Positions 1-8,186 of a stretch of 58,601 nucleotides of DNA are shown piece after piece (the stretch's first letter is position 1; every line of letters begins with the position of its first letter). Position numbers and translations under genes: made by a program. The DNA comes from Acidobacteriota bacterium. Lineage in GTDB: Bacteria; Acidobacteriota; Thermoanaerobaculia; Gp7-AA8. The stretch covers positions 1 to 58,601 of the forward strand of contig JAJXWV010000067.1 in the NCBI GenBank assembly GCA_021781455.1. The letters are read 5' to 3'. A model generated the notes under the pieces. The model saw only the letters and a program-made list of their open reading frames with translations, had not been told where the DNA came from and searched no databases.

Positions 1-60
1 TCGTATCCTGAGGCCCGCCCCGATAACGTACAAGGGGTCTCCTTTTGAACCAGAACGAGA

Positions 61-104
61 CCCCTCACCCCGGCCCTCTCCCCGCTGCGGCGGGGAGAGG
101 GGGA
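61..104. repeat. Dispersed palindromic element, copy 1
   Basis: A C-rich arm and its complement (CCCTCTCCCCGC and GCGGGGAGAGGG) form a strong hairpin, preceded by CCCCTCACCCCGG. The same design appears inside the methyltransferase gene at 45383-45440. It lies downstream of the minus-strand glycosidase and could end its transcription, but there is no T-run. The rest of 1-170 holds nothing recognisable. Confidence 0.6.
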
Positions 105-170
105 ACGATCGAACGTTTCTTCTCTCCGGTGTCGCGCCTGCGCGATTCGAGTGCTCGGGATGACAAGAGC

Positions 171-1907
171 CTAACGCGTCAACCCGTCCCCGATCTTGTA
201 CAGCCCCGGCAGGTTGATCGGCAGGCGGCCCTTGTACGGGATCTCGCCGGTGATCGCTCGGATCGCCGCATGCTCGGCGGTTCCGCTGATGTCGTATGTC
301 ACGGCATAGGCGGGGAGCTCCGGCAGGTGCAGGAGGATGTAAGGGCTGCCGAACGCAGTGAAGACGAGCGGCTTTTTCATGGCGATCAGGTCGCGCAGCA
401 GCGCCATCTGCTCGTGATCGAGGTCGATCGATCCCTTGTACGCGGCCACGCGGATGAATCCATTCACCAGCACCGCGTCGGAGATCTGCGCGAGCTTGCG
501 GACGGCGTCGTATTCGCCGGCCGTGCTCTGGTCGTCGATCTGGACCGTGACCGCGCGGGGAAAGCGCTTCGCCAGCTCGCTCGTCGCAATCCGTCCCACC
601 GGCCCCTCGCGCCATCCGGTGCGGTTGTCGAGGAGGTTGATCTGCACGACGCGCGTGCCGACGGACGGCCGGAGCGGCAGCACATGGGCGTCGTCCTTGA
701 CCAGGGTGATGGCGTTGTCGGCGATGCGCTGGGCCACGGCGCGATTCTCGGCCGTGCCGACCTTGAGCATCAGCTGGTTCACGTCTGCGTAGCGGTTCTG
801 CGGCTGGTCGAGGCCGAGGGATGCTTTGGCGCGGAGGATGCGCCGGACGGACTCGTCGAGGCGCGCCTCCGTCAGGCGCCCGCTGCGCAGGGCCTCCTGG
901 ATTGCGTGGAACGATTCGGGGACGCTCGGGATGCCGACCAGAATGTCGGCGCCTGCCTCGACGGCGCGCACGGTGGCGTCGGCGTTGCTGAACGAGGCGG
1001 TCACGCCACGCATGCTCATCGAGTCGGTGAAGACGATTCCGCGGAAGTGGAGGTCGTCGCGCAGCAGGCCGGTGAGCACGTTCTTGGAAAGCGTCGACGG
1101 CAATCCCTTCTGAGGCTCGATCTGCGGCAGCCAGATGTGCGCGGACATGACCGCGCCGACTCCGGCGTCGACGGCGGCGCGGAACGGCGGGAGCTCGACC
1201 GACTGCAGCCGCTGCATGGTCACGTCGAGAACCGGCATGGCCAGGTGCGAGTCTGTGGATACGTCGCCGTGACCCGGGAAATGCTTGGCGGTGGCCAGCT
1301 CGCCGTTCTCCTGGATGCCGCGGACGTACGCGGCCACGAAGCGCGACACCGTGGCCGGGTCCTCGCCGAAGGAACGGATGTTGATGATCGGGTTCTCAGG
1401 GTTGTTGTTGACGTCGGCGACCGGATAGAAGTTGACGTTCACACCCGTGGCGCGGCCTTCGATGGCCGTCACGCGCGCGGCTTCGTAGGCGAGCTTCTCG
1501 TCGCCGGTGGCCCCGATGGCCATCGCCAGCGGCATGCGCGTGGCACCGTAGAGGACGTACCCGGCTCCTCCTTCGAGATTGTGAGCCGTGAGCAGCGGCA
1601 CCTTCGCCAGGCGCTGCAGCGCGTTGAGGGTCAGGGCGATCGAGGAGGCATCTCCGATGGCGACGTGGACGCCGCCGACATGAAACTCCGTGACGTCGCG
1701 GCGCGCTTCCTTCAGCTCCTCGGCATCGAGCGCGTGAAATCCGCCCGGGCCACTGCCGGGCATCAGCATCTGCCCGATCTTCTCGTCGACGGTCATCGAG
1801 CGGAGCGTGCGATCGACCCATCGGTCGCGATTGCGTTCCGTGCGAGTGGCGGCGAAGGCGGCGCTGGCGGCAATGAGCAGACAGAGGACGAATGCGGTTC
1901 TTCTCAC
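171..1907 (-). CDS. Exported glycoside hydrolase family 3 protein, beta-N-acetylhexosaminidase (NagZ) type
   Basis: This 578-residue protein should hydrolyse beta-linked N-acetylhexosamine or a related glycoside. A signal peptide covers about residues 1-19, ending AAFA, so it acts outside the cytoplasm, unlike E. coli NagZ. The GH3 barrel covers about 25-360. It has KHFPGHG (His209), then DSH at 219-221, the His/Asp dyad loop of the NagZ branch, and TDSMSM with the likely nucleophile Asp295. Residues 380-578 form the second GH3 domain, which short NagZ proteins lack, so the substrate may be a muropeptide fragment or chitooligosaccharide. The start is supported by the signal peptide directly after the Met. 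It stands alone between repeat elements. Family assignment is firm; substrate is inferred. Confidence 0.9.
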   Translation of the reverse strand: MRRTAFVLCLLIAASAAFAATRTERNRDRWVDRTLRSMTVDEKIGQMLMPGSGPGGFHALDAEELKEARRDVTEFHVGGVHVAIGDASSIALTLNALQRLAKVPLLTAHNLEGGAGYVLYGATRMPLAMAIGATGDEKLAYEAARVTAIEGRATGVNVNFYPVADVNNNPENPIINIRSFGEDPATVSRFVAAYVRGIQENGELATAKHFPGHGDVSTDSHLAMPVLDVTMQRLQSVELPPFRAAVDAGVGAVMSAHIWLPQIEPQKGLPSTLSKNVLTGLLRDDLHFRGIVFTDSMSMRGVTASFSNADATVRAVEAGADILVGIPSVPESFHAIQEALRSGRLTEARLDESVRRILRAKASLGLDQPQNRYADVNQLMLKVGTAENRAVAQRIADNAITLVKDDAHVLPLRPSVGTRVVQINLLDNRTGWREGPVGRIATSELAKRFPRAVTVQIDDQSTAGEYDAVRKLAQISDAVLVNGFIRVAAYKGSIDLDHEQMALLRDLIAMKKPLVFTAFGSPYILLHLPELPAYAVTYDISGTAEHAAIRAITGEIPYKGRLPINLPGLYKIGDGLTR

Positions 1908-1960
1908 GGCGCAAAGCTTATGTCACGAGAGCGCAGAGGGCGCGCGTCGAGAGGGCTGAG

Positions 1961-2161
1961 CCGCCGGCAGAATTTGGCGGCGGCCGTCAGGCCGCCGTTC
2001 GTCAGGCCAACACAACGTCCGAGCGCGCGGAGTGCGCGACAGATCATTGTCTCTGTTCCACCTGCCTTCTGCCGGGCACTTCGTGCCCTCGTACGCTGAA
2101 GCGATCGTTTGTTCCGGCGGCCTGACGGCCGCCGCTAAATTCTTGCGGCGGCTACGCCGCC
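1961..2161. repeat. Compound palindromic element A, copy 1
   Basis: About 200 bp bounded by inverted ends. Each end has two short palindromes, a GGCGGC(TAC)GCCGCC type and GGCGGCCGTCAGGCCGCC, separated by a short AT-rich spacer (AGAATTT or TAAATTCT). The middle carries two more hairpin-forming stretches, around GGGCACTTCGTGCCC and GAGCGCGCGGAGTGCGCG. Related copies lie at 5846-6022 and, inverted, at 25268-25479. There is no coding capacity, so it resembles a REP/BIME or MITE-like element. Confidence 0.85.
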
Positions 2162-2183
2162 TGTTTCCTGGAGGCTCGAGCGG

Positions 2184-2270
2184 CCCGCCCTCCGCCCTCC
2201 GCCCTCCGCCCTCCATCCTCCGTCCTCTGCGCTCCAACCTCTGCCCTCCGCGCTCTGCCCTCCGCGCTCT
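2184..2270. repeat. Degenerate pyrimidine-rich tandem repeat
   Basis: About ten imperfect copies of a 7-8 bp unit (CCGCCCTC with variants CCATCCTC, CCGTCCTC, CCGCGCTC) form an almost pure pyrimidine strand just upstream of the CPBP protease gene. With element A it fills 1908-2300, leaving no other gene there. Confidence 0.75.
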
Positions 2271-2300
2271 CAATCGGATACTCTCGGATCGATTCGCGAC

Positions 2301-3950
2301 ATGAATAACCGCCTCGACCGTTCCGACCTCTGGCTGGCCCTCGCGGCCCTCGCCGGCGGGCTGATTTTCTTCGGCTCGCTCGCGCGCCTCTGGCCGCTGG
2401 CCGCAACGGACGTCAACGCGCCGCCGTCGCGGATCATCGCCAGCGCCAGGGCCTTCCTGAAAGGCGAGCGCATGCCGGCCGACGATTTCGCGGCCGCGGC
2501 GCGCCTGGAGCACGATCCGGAGATCCTCGACTACCTCCTGCGCACGTTCGGCCGCAACACGACCCAGCGCCTGATCCGCGAGGGCGAGCCGATCTACGAC
2601 TACATCGCGTACTTCAAGCGGCGCGGCGACCCTGATTCGCGGTGGGTCGACATTCATCCCACGGCGCACGTCATCGGCTGGGGGCGCACGGTCCAGGAGG
2701 ACGCGCCGGGCGCCGTGATCGACCAGGCCGCGGCTCGCCGCATCGTCATGCCCGCGATCGCTCTGGCACTGCACGGCAATCTCGCCGGCCTGGCCGAGAC
2801 CGGATATTCGCAGAGGGAACGCCCGGCCCGGCGCGACCACGCGTTCGTCTTCGAGCGATGGTTGTCGCGCGATCCCGAGCTGCGCGAGCGCATCACCGCG
2901 ACGGTTTCCGGCGCGGAGGTCACGTCCGTCCACCGCCAGCTGGTCCTGCCGGAGAAGGCCCGCCGCGCCGCCCGCACGCGCGAAGCGCCGACCGTGGCCC
3001 TGCAGACCGGCGGCTTCGTGCTGGTGGGCCTCGGCGGACTGGTGGCTCTGGTCGTCTTCCTCACCAGCCTCGCCCGCGGCGAGGTCCGCCTCGGCACGGC
3101 CGCGCGATGGGTGGCCATCATCATCGTGTTCTTTCTGCTGACGCAGCTGCTGCGCACGACCGATCTGCTGCTGCAGTGGGACTCGCTCTGGCCGCGCTGG
3201 ATCGCCGATTTCCAGTCGCTGGCCTTTGACCTCGCCCAAGGCGCGTGGATCGCGTTCGCGCTGTTCATCGTCATCGCCGCCGGCGACGCCATGGACCGCC
3301 GCAGCGGCGCCAATCGGGGGGTGTCGCTCTGGAGCATCGGCCGCGGGCATCTGTTAGACCCTGCGGTGGGGATGGCCTCGCTGCGCGGCTTCATGGTGGG
3401 GCTGGTCTGCGGCGGGTCGATGGCCCTGACGCTCCTCGCACTCGAGCTCTTCGCCGGCGCCTGGGTGGCGATCCAGCCGCAGGGTTTCTTTTTCTTCGCG
3501 ATCAACTCGATCTGCCCCGCGGCGTCGACGCTCCTCTACTTCCTGATGGTGGCTCTCGTCGAGGAGCTCGGCTACCGATTCTTCGCCGGCACGTGGCTGA
3601 TCTCGCGCTACGGAAAACGATGGCTGGCGATCATCGTTCCGGCAGTGCTCTACGGGACGAGCCACACCGGCCTGACGTTCCTTCCGCCCGCGGAGCCGTT
3701 CTGGGGACGGGCAATTGCCCTAACAGTTGTCGGCTGCGTCTGGGGCTGGGCCTTTCTCCGCTACGACGCCCTGACGGTGGTCCTCTCCCACTTCACCGCC
3801 GATCTCTTCATCTTCAACTGGCCCCGCCTCGGCAGCGGCGACCCGATCCTCGTCGCCAAAGCGATCGCCACGATCGCCGTACCGCTCTTGCCGGGGCTGC
3901 TGTTCCTGATGCGGAGGCGGAAGCAGGAGCAGGATCCCGAAGTGGGATAG
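2301..3950 (+). CDS. CPBP-family intramembrane metalloprotease with long N-terminal extension
   Basis: A 549-residue membrane protein whose C-terminal half is a CPBP (Abi/CAAX-like) protease. Motif 1 is EELGYR (Glu421, Glu422, Arg426), motif 2 ends in His455 of GTSH, and motif 3 is HFTAD with His497. These should ligate zinc inside the membrane. Hydrophobic segments occur near residues 8-30, 235-260, 270-290, 313-330, 370-410 and through the protease core. Residues 40-230 are a polar region, probably extracytoplasmic, that I cannot assign to a family. The ATG at 2301 is the first Met before the N-terminal membrane helix. Substrate unknown; some relatives act in bacteriocin immunity or protein processing. 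Confidence 0.85.
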   Translation: MNNRLDRSDLWLALAALAGGLIFFGSLARLWPLAATDVNAPPSRIIASARAFLKGERMPADDFAAAARLEHDPEILDYLLRTFGRNTTQRLIREGEPIYDYIAYFKRRGDPDSRWVDIHPTAHVIGWGRTVQEDAPGAVIDQAAARRIVMPAIALALHGNLAGLAETGYSQRERPARRDHAFVFERWLSRDPELRERITATVSGAEVTSVHRQLVLPEKARRAARTREAPTVALQTGGFVLVGLGGLVALVVFLTSLARGEVRLGTAARWVAIIIVFFLLTQLLRTTDLLLQWDSLWPRWIADFQSLAFDLAQGAWIAFALFIVIAAGDAMDRRSGANRGVSLWSIGRGHLLDPAVGMASLRGFMVGLVCGGSMALTLLALELFAGAWVAIQPQGFFFFAINSICPAASTLLYFLMVALVEELGYRFFAGTWLISRYGKRWLAIIVPAVLYGTSHTGLTFLPPAEPFWGRAIALTVVGCVWGWAFLRYDALTVVLSHFTADLFIFNWPRLGSGDPILVAKAIATIAVPLLPGLLFLMRRRKQEQDPEVG

Positions 3951-3987
3951 GCGGGCCGCATCATCAACTGTGCGCCGCGTGAACGTC

Positions 3988-4233
3988 ATGACTACGAAGA
4001 AGCAATCAAGTAACCGGAAGCCTAAAGCCTCGCACATGCGAGCGGAGTACCGGTTTGATTACTCCAGGTCGCGTCCGAACCGCTTCGCTTCCAGAGTGCC
4101 GCAGGCCACGGTGGCGGTCGTGATCGAACCCGACGTCGCAACCGTTTTCGATTCCGCCGAGAGCGTCAACCGGCTTCTCCGCTCAGCGATGAAGGCCATG
4201 CCCGAGCGCACGCGCAAGCGACGTGCCGGCTAA
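3988..4233 (+). CDS. Conserved small hypothetical protein, antitoxin-like
   Basis: An 81-residue basic protein with start ATG at 3988; an in-frame GTG at 3970 and an ATG at 4036 are alternatives. The central part (about 17-65) reads MRAEYRFDYSRSRPNRFA, then a hydrophobic strand VAVVIEPDVATVF, then ESVNRLLRSAM. This resembles small orphan proteins I associate with BrnA-like or other antitoxin families: a short N-terminal motif, a strand and a helix. No toxin-sized partner is adjacent, so a toxin-antitoxin role is only a guess. It lies 37 nt after the protease gene on the same strand. Confidence 0.5.
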   Translation: MTTKKQSSNRKPKASHMRAEYRFDYSRSRPNRFASRVPQATVAVVIEPDVATVFDSAESVNRLLRSAMKAMPERTRKRRAG

Positions 4234-4310
4234 CTGGTGCCTGCAGCACCCGATGCCCACTCGGCAGCGGGATCGCAAGTGCGTTACGATCTGCCTGAGA
4301 CGTTAACGCG

Positions 4311-5003
4311 ATGCCATCGGTGCTTGTCACGGGCGCGAGTCGGGGCTTCGGAAGAGCGGTTCTCGAGGTTTACCGCCGTCGAGGTTGGATGCTGTTCCCG
4401 CTGGTGCGTGACTCGAAGGTCGAAGCGGAATTGGCTGGGGATCGGTGTCATCCGATCTGCGCCGACGTCGGGCTGGCCAGCGCGGAGAGTGCAATCGCCA
4501 GCGTGCTCGAGGCGCACACGAGCTCGCTCGACCTCCTCATCAACAACGCGGGGAACGTCAGGAAGCTCAGGTGGCTGCCGGAGACGGCTGCCGAGGATCT
4601 CGAGGAACTGTTCCGCGTGCACTGTGTGGGAGCGTTTCGCTGTACGCGGGCGGCACTGCCGTTTCTCAGGAAGGCTCCGAAGCCGGCGGTGGTCAATATC
4701 ACGTCGCGCTTCGGGTCGACTGCACGGGCCGCCGGCGGTGAGTTCCGGGGAATCTATTCCTATTCGATCGCCAAGAGCGCACAGAACATGCTCACCGTCT
4801 GTCTCGATCAGGAGCTTCGGAAAGAGGGCATTCGCGTTTTTGCCGTCCATCCGGGGCGACTCAGGACCAGCGTCGCCGCCGTTGATGCCGACACGGAGCC
4901 ACGAGCGGCCGCGGAGAAGCTCGCGGAATGGCTGGACTCGGCCGACCGCGATGCGGGCTGCAGTCTCTACGATCTGATGGCGGGCGAAATCATTCCGTGG
5001 TAG
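4311..5003 (+). CDS. Short-chain dehydrogenase/reductase (SDR)
   Basis: A classical SDR of 230 residues. The Rossmann nucleotide loop is TGASRGFG (about 7-14), NNAGN follows near residue 80, the catalytic Ser is about 132, and the catalytic pair is Tyr151 and Lys155 in YSYSIAK. It should be a cytoplasmic NAD(P)H-dependent oxidoreductase on an alcohol or ketone. The C-terminus HPGRLRT is typical of the fold. It is slightly shorter than the usual 245-255 residues. Substrate cannot be told, and no pathway genes are adjacent. Confidence 0.9.
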   Translation: MPSVLVTGASRGFGRAVLEVYRRRGWMLFPLVRDSKVEAELAGDRCHPICADVGLASAESAIASVLEAHTSSLDLLINNAGNVRKLRWLPETAAEDLEELFRVHCVGAFRCTRAALPFLRKAPKPAVVNITSRFGSTARAAGGEFRGIYSYSIAKSAQNMLTVCLDQELRKEGIRVFAVHPGRLRTSVAAVDADTEPRAAAEKLAEWLDSADRDAGCSLYDLMAGEIIPW

Positions 5004-5046
5004 CAGTCTACGATCCGCGTTCCGGCGTTTGGCGTGAGCTCTGGTG

Positions 5047-5074
5047 CACCACAGAGAGCACTGAGATCACAGAG
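5047..5074. repeat. Short A/C-rich dispersed-type motif
   Basis: The stretch ACCACAGAG-AGCACTGAG-ATCACAGAG is three degenerate 9-mers in tandem. Similar strings recur between genes in many GC-rich environmental genomes; here only one copy is seen. Confidence 0.4.
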
Positions 5075-5306
5075 CGGCCAGATGGCCCTCTTACAAACAA
5101 AGGTGAAATCCGAGACCTCTCGCACGGCGAGATCGGGATCGGATCGTCGTGTGAACAACTCGAGGCTGACAGACGCGACGGGCGCGGCTTTCACCGCCGG
5201 GCGGAACGCGCTCGTCTGGGCGGTGATCATGACGGTGGCAACGCTCGCGACGGAAGGGAAGCTCCAGGCCGATGAGAAAACGGCTGCTCCGAGGCCGGGT
5301 GAGGAG

Positions 5307-5558
5307 ATGCGCACGCCGCGGCGCCTCGTGCTTTGCCTCGACGGCACCTGGAACAGCGCCTACGACGAGCACAAGAGGCGCGACGGACACACGGTCCTCA
5401 AGCCGACGAATGTGCTGAAGGCCTGTCGCGCCGTGCTGCCCATCGACGATGCGGGGGCGATGCAGATCGCGTACTACGACATCGGCGTGGGCTCGCTCGC
5501 CGAATATCCCGGCGCCGCCAACCGTCTGTTGTACTTCTCCTATTACCTGCCGCGATGA
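5307..5558 (+). pseudogene. DUF2235 (alpha/beta-hydrolase) protein, 5' remnant
   Basis: The reading frame gives RRLVLCLDGTWNS followed by KPTNVLKACRAV and YYDIGVGSLAEYPGAANRLLY. This is the start of a DUF2235 domain, the family that includes type VI secretion phospholipase effectors of the Tle1 group. Intact proteins are several hundred residues and continue to the GFSRGA nucleophile elbow. Here the frame stops about 5 residues past NRLLY, so the catalytic Ser, Asp and His are absent. The open frame extends upstream to 5034, but that part shows no family similarity. The next remnant begins about 40 nt later. Confidence 0.75.
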
Positions 5559-5600
5559 GCGGCGAGGGAGGAGGGGCTTCCGTCGGGCAGCGACTCCTCG

Positions 5601-5870
5601 ATGCCGATGCTTCCTTTGGAGTGGGTCGACCAGCGGCATCAGGAGTATCCGGACAGGAGTCGCTTCCGTTTCGTCGAGCCGATCGACTACCGCGAAATCC
5701 GGAAGGCCATCGACGACGCGCAGCCGGACATGCTGGCGGCGGCGGCCGCGAAGATCGAGAACTTCCTCAACAACCAGAGCCTGGTCGTGCTGTTCCGGTT
5801 CGGCGGAAAGAACCTGCTCTTCGTCGGCGACGCGCAGGCGGGCAACGGCCGTCAGGCCGCCGTTCGATGA
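5601..5870 (+). pseudogene. Metallo-beta-lactamase-fold hydrolase remnant ending in repeat element A
   Basis: An 89-residue frame resembling an internal part of predicted metallo-hydrolases: VEPIDYREIRKAI, then LNNQSLVVLFRFGGKNLLFVG and DAQAGN. In family members a Trp-containing continuation follows GDAQ-GN. Here the sequence instead runs into element A, which supplies the last residues GRQAAVR and the stop. The zinc-binding HxHxDH motif is not present. It is a gene piece between a DUF2235 scrap and a repeat, so it is unlikely to be functional. Confidence 0.7.
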
Positions 5871-6022
5871 GCCCAATCCAGCGTCCGAGCACGCGAAGCG
5901 CGCGACAGATCCTTCTGTCTTCGACGCTTCCGTCGGGCACTTCTCGCCCTCGTACGCTGTTGTGGTCGCTGGCTCCGGCGGCCTGACGGCCGCCGCTAAA
6001 TTCTTACGGCGGCTCCGCCGCC
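5846..6022. repeat. Compound palindromic element A, copy 2 (left end truncated)
   Basis: Same orientation and interior as the copy at 1961-2161, but the outer left palindrome and AT spacer are missing; the element begins inside the GGCCGTCAGGCC palindrome joined to the hydrolase remnant. The right end is complete and followed by an extra GGCGGTTATGCCGCC hairpin to about 6041. Confidence 0.85.
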
Positions 6023-6047
6023 TCTGGCGGTTATGCCGCCTGCCGAG

Positions 6048-6515
6048 CTATCCGGCGGCGATGCGGGTGAAGGCGGCGCGGGCGGCGGCGCTCGACGAGG
6101 CCATCGCGGAGAGTTTCTCGGCCAGGGATGTCAGCCACTGCTCGAGCGACATGGTCTCCGTCTTCAGCGTGATCCCGCGGACGGTCATGATCCGCTGCGC
6201 CTCGATCTTCGTTCCATTGCGCGATAGGCGGAAGGTGAGCTCCTCGAGGACGACGTCGAATCCCGCGACTTTCTTGAAGAGCATTCCCGCCTCGCGGACG
6301 GTGGTGCGGTCCGGCAACGTCTGGCGGAAGGTCTCCATCAGCCGCTCGAATCCGGCGTGCAGGGTGGCCGAGTCGCCGGCCAGAGAGGCGGCCAGGGCCT
6401 GCGGGTCGATGGCCACGCTGCTCCCGGAGCCGCAGTAGACGCAGGCCACGGTGCGTCCGTCGGCGCTGGCCGCCAGGCGGCCACCGCAGTTGCTGCAGTT
6501 GCGAAATTCAGGCAT
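6048..6515 (-). CDS. Zinc-ribbon protein of unknown function
   Basis: A 155-residue protein starting MPEFRNCSNCGG. Cys7 and Cys10 with Cys25 and Cys28 (CVYCG) form a four-Cys zinc ribbon in the first 30 residues. The rest is mostly helical, with no signal peptide or membrane segment. The frame is open far upstream, but that part is antisense to the YbjQ-type gene; the Met at 6515 puts the ribbon at the N-terminus, as expected. It is divergent from the YbjQ-like gene across about 130 bp, so the two may share a control region. I do not recognise the C-terminal domain. Confidence 0.75.
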   Translation of the reverse strand: MPEFRNCSNCGGRLAASADGRTVACVYCGSGSSVAIDPQALAASLAGDSATLHAGFERLMETFRQTLPDRTTVREAGMLFKKVAGFDVVLEELTFRLSRNGTKIEAQRIMTVRGITLKTETMSLEQWLTSLAEKLSAMASSSAAARAAFTRIAAG

Positions 6516-6585
6516 TGGAGGCGCCGATTTTACGACGAATCGGTGACGGACTCTTCCGTTCCCCGCAAAAAATGTTCGAGGCCTC

Positions 6586-6614
6586 TTTACAGGCGCAGGC
6601 AGAGGGCCTACTTT
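6586..6614 (+). promoter_or_regulatory. Sigma-70-like promoter for the YbjQ-domain gene
   Basis: TTTACA at 6586-6591, a spacer of exactly 17 bp, and TACTTT at 6609-6614. This predicts transcription from about 6621 and a leader of about 27 nt before the ATG at 6648, which has AAAGGAAGG as ribosome binding site. Confidence 0.55.
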
Positions 6615-6647
6615 GTTGTCTCCCTCGACAAAAGAAAGGAAGGACTC

Positions 6648-7547
6648 ATGGGCCTCTTTGGTCGCACGGATCAGCCTCAACCCGGTGCCCCGCCCCCGCC
6701 TAACGCTCCAGTGCAGCAGACGGCCGCCGCCGGCGCCGGCGGCCTCGCTCCGCACGCCGCGGAGCGGCTCCGTCAGATGCGCGGTGAAGGAGCCAAGCCG
6801 AAGCTCTTCACCAGCGATCTCTCCGTCAACGAGTTCATGCTCATCCGCAAGGCCGGCTTCGAGCCCCTGGGACTGGTCATCGGCTCGTCGATCTACCACA
6901 TCGGCTACCAGCAGGGCGCGTACAGCCAGAACATGGAGCTGACCATGCTCTCCCAGGCCATGTACCAGGCCCGCGAGCTGGCCATGTCTCGCATGGAAGC
7001 CGAGGCGGACATCCTCGGCGCCGACGGCATCGTCGGCGTGCGCCTGGAGGTCGGCCGCTACGAATGGGGCGAGGCTCTCGCCGAGTTCATCGCCGTCGGC
7101 ACGGCCGTGCGCAGCGCCGACGGAACCAGCCACCGCACGCCGAAGGGACTGCCCTTTACCAGCGACCTCTCCGGCCAGGATTTCTATCTGCTGCGGACCA
7201 TGGGCTACACGCCGATGGGCCTGGTGATGGGATCGTGCGTCTACCACGTGGCGCACCTCAGCGTGCGCCAGGCGTTCAAGACGATGGGACAGAACATCGA
7301 GATGGGGAACTTCACACAGGCGCTCTACGAAGCGCGCGAGCTGGCCATGGAACGGATGCAGCACGAGGCGATGGCGCTCGGAGCCGAGGGCATCGTGGGG
7401 GTCAACGTACGCGAACAGAGTCACGGCTGGGAGAGCCACATCATCGAGTACTACTCCGTCGGCACGGCCGTCACTCCGACCACGCCGATCGTCGACGGCT
7501 TGCCGTCGGTGCCGCACCCGACACTGTCGCTGACGATCAACAGTTGA
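6648..7547 (+). CDS. Tandem YbjQ/heavy-metal-binding-domain protein
   Basis: A 299-residue cytoplasmic protein with two copies of the YbjQ (DUF74, putative heavy-metal-binding) fold. Copy 1 is about residues 42-155, copy 2 about 165-290. Both share the series FTSDLS, GLVIGSS/GLVMGSC, ARELAM-RM, LGADGIVGV/LGAEGIVGV and VGTAV. Ordinary YbjQ proteins are about 105 residues and assemble as rings, so this looks like an internal duplication. The first 35 residues are a Pro/Gln/Ala-rich tail. The ATG at 6648 has a strong GGAAGG site. The metal-binding role of the family is itself only predicted. Confidence 0.85.
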   Translation: MGLFGRTDQPQPGAPPPPNAPVQQTAAAGAGGLAPHAAERLRQMRGEGAKPKLFTSDLSVNEFMLIRKAGFEPLGLVIGSSIYHIGYQQGAYSQNMELTMLSQAMYQARELAMSRMEAEADILGADGIVGVRLEVGRYEWGEALAEFIAVGTAVRSADGTSHRTPKGLPFTSDLSGQDFYLLRTMGYTPMGLVMGSCVYHVAHLSVRQAFKTMGQNIEMGNFTQALYEARELAMERMQHEAMALGAEGIVGVNVREQSHGWESHIIEYYSVGTAVTPTTPIVDGLPSVPHPTLSLTINS

Positions 7548-7558
7548 CGCTCTGGTGT

Positions 7559-7613
7559 GGCGCAGGCATTCCTGCCTGCGCCGATCGTGAAGGGCGGCCG
7601 CGAGGCCGCCCTT
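7559..7613. repeat. Two adjacent perfect hairpins, possible terminator of the YbjQ-type gene
   Basis: 7559-7582 has 10-bp arms GGCGCAGGCA and TGCCTGCGCC with a 4-nt loop. 7590-7613 has 10-bp arms AAGGGCGGCC and GGCCGCCCTT with a 4-nt loop. They start 11 nt after the stop codon. No T-run follows, so this may be REP-type DNA or an RNA-stabilising structure. Confidence 0.7.
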
Positions 7614-7640
7614 CGTGCGGTGTGGATGCCAGGTCACCGG

Positions 7641-7717
7641 GTAGGGACGCGCAGCAGCGCGTCCGCAGCTCTCGTCTCAGCCCGCCCGGAGTTGCGGACG
7701 CGCTGCTGCGCGTCCCT
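7641..7717. repeat. Inverted-repeat element B, copy 1
   Basis: GTAGGGACGCGCAGCAGCGC with GTCCGCA, then about 25 nt, then the complement TTGCGGACGCGCTGCTGCGC with GTCCCT. Each arm also contains its own palindrome, GCGCAGCAGCGC. Further copies are at 8304-8333 (one arm) and 17503-17582. Confidence 0.8.
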
Positions 7718-7757
7718 TCAAGTCAGCGCCCGGGCATTGCGCGACCGGGAGCTCGCG

Positions 7758-8186
7758 TTACGGGCGCAAACGATTCCGCCGGCCGAACGCCATCGCCGCT
7801 TGGAACGCGTCGAGCTTCGTCTTCTGATCGGCTGTGAGCACGGCTGCGCGCTCGCTCTTCGCAGAATCGCGGAGCGCTTTGATCTGAGCGCGGAGCGCGT
7901 GGACGGCGATCGCCAGCTTGCCGACCGCGGCGGGATCGGGCGAGCTAGCCTGGAGCGCCGTCTGGAGCTGTTTCCCTATCGACCGTGCGTTCTCGGCCAG
8001 CGGTTTGACCGCGGCCGCCGTGTCGGTGTTGACCTGCTTCCACGCGGCGACCTGATCGGGCGTGAGCTGCAGATAGTTCGCGAGGATGGCCGCGGGACGC
8101 GGCGGGTGCTGCGCCGGCATCTGAGCGATCGCTGTGCCTGCAGCGAGAAGTGTGATTGCGAGAAATGCAACGAAAAGTTTTTTCAT
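7758..8186 (-). CDS. Spy/CpxP-like periplasmic protein
   Basis: A 142-residue exported protein. Signal peptide about 1-21 (MKKLFVAFLAITLLAAGTAIA, cut after AIA). The mature part is helical, Ala/Gln-rich and basic. It carries two LTxxQ-type motifs, LTPDQ near residue 42 and LTADQ near residue 118, the signature of the CpxP/Spy family of periplasmic chaperones and stress sensors. No kinase or regulator of the Cpx type is adjacent. The role is inferred from family: binding unfolded proteins or metals in the periplasm. Confidence 0.75.
   Translation of the reverse strand: MKKLFVAFLAITLLAAGTAIAQMPAQHPPRPAAILANYLQLTPDQVAAWKQVNTDTAAAVKPLAENARSIGKQLQTALQASSPDPAAVGKLAIAVHALRAQIKALRDSAKSERAAVLTADQKTKLDAFQAAMAFGRRNRLRP

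Noticed and set aside
45-2099. 684-residue open frame on plus
   Set aside because: Lies antisense over the GH3 gene, is full of Arg/Asp/Gly/Val without any domain, and runs through a repeat. The minus frame has signal peptide and catalytic motifs.
1923-3350. 475-residue open frame on minus
   Set aside because: Crosses element A and the antisense of the CPBP protease; composition is that of a high-GC shadow frame.
3988-4233. Complete BrnT/BrnA toxin-antitoxin pair
   Set aside because: No toxin-sized partner is adjacent; only the antitoxin-like half is visible.
6516-7637. Long N-terminal extension of the zinc-ribbon gene
   Set aside because: This part is antisense to the duplicated YbjQ gene. 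The ribbon Cys residues begin right after Met at 6515.
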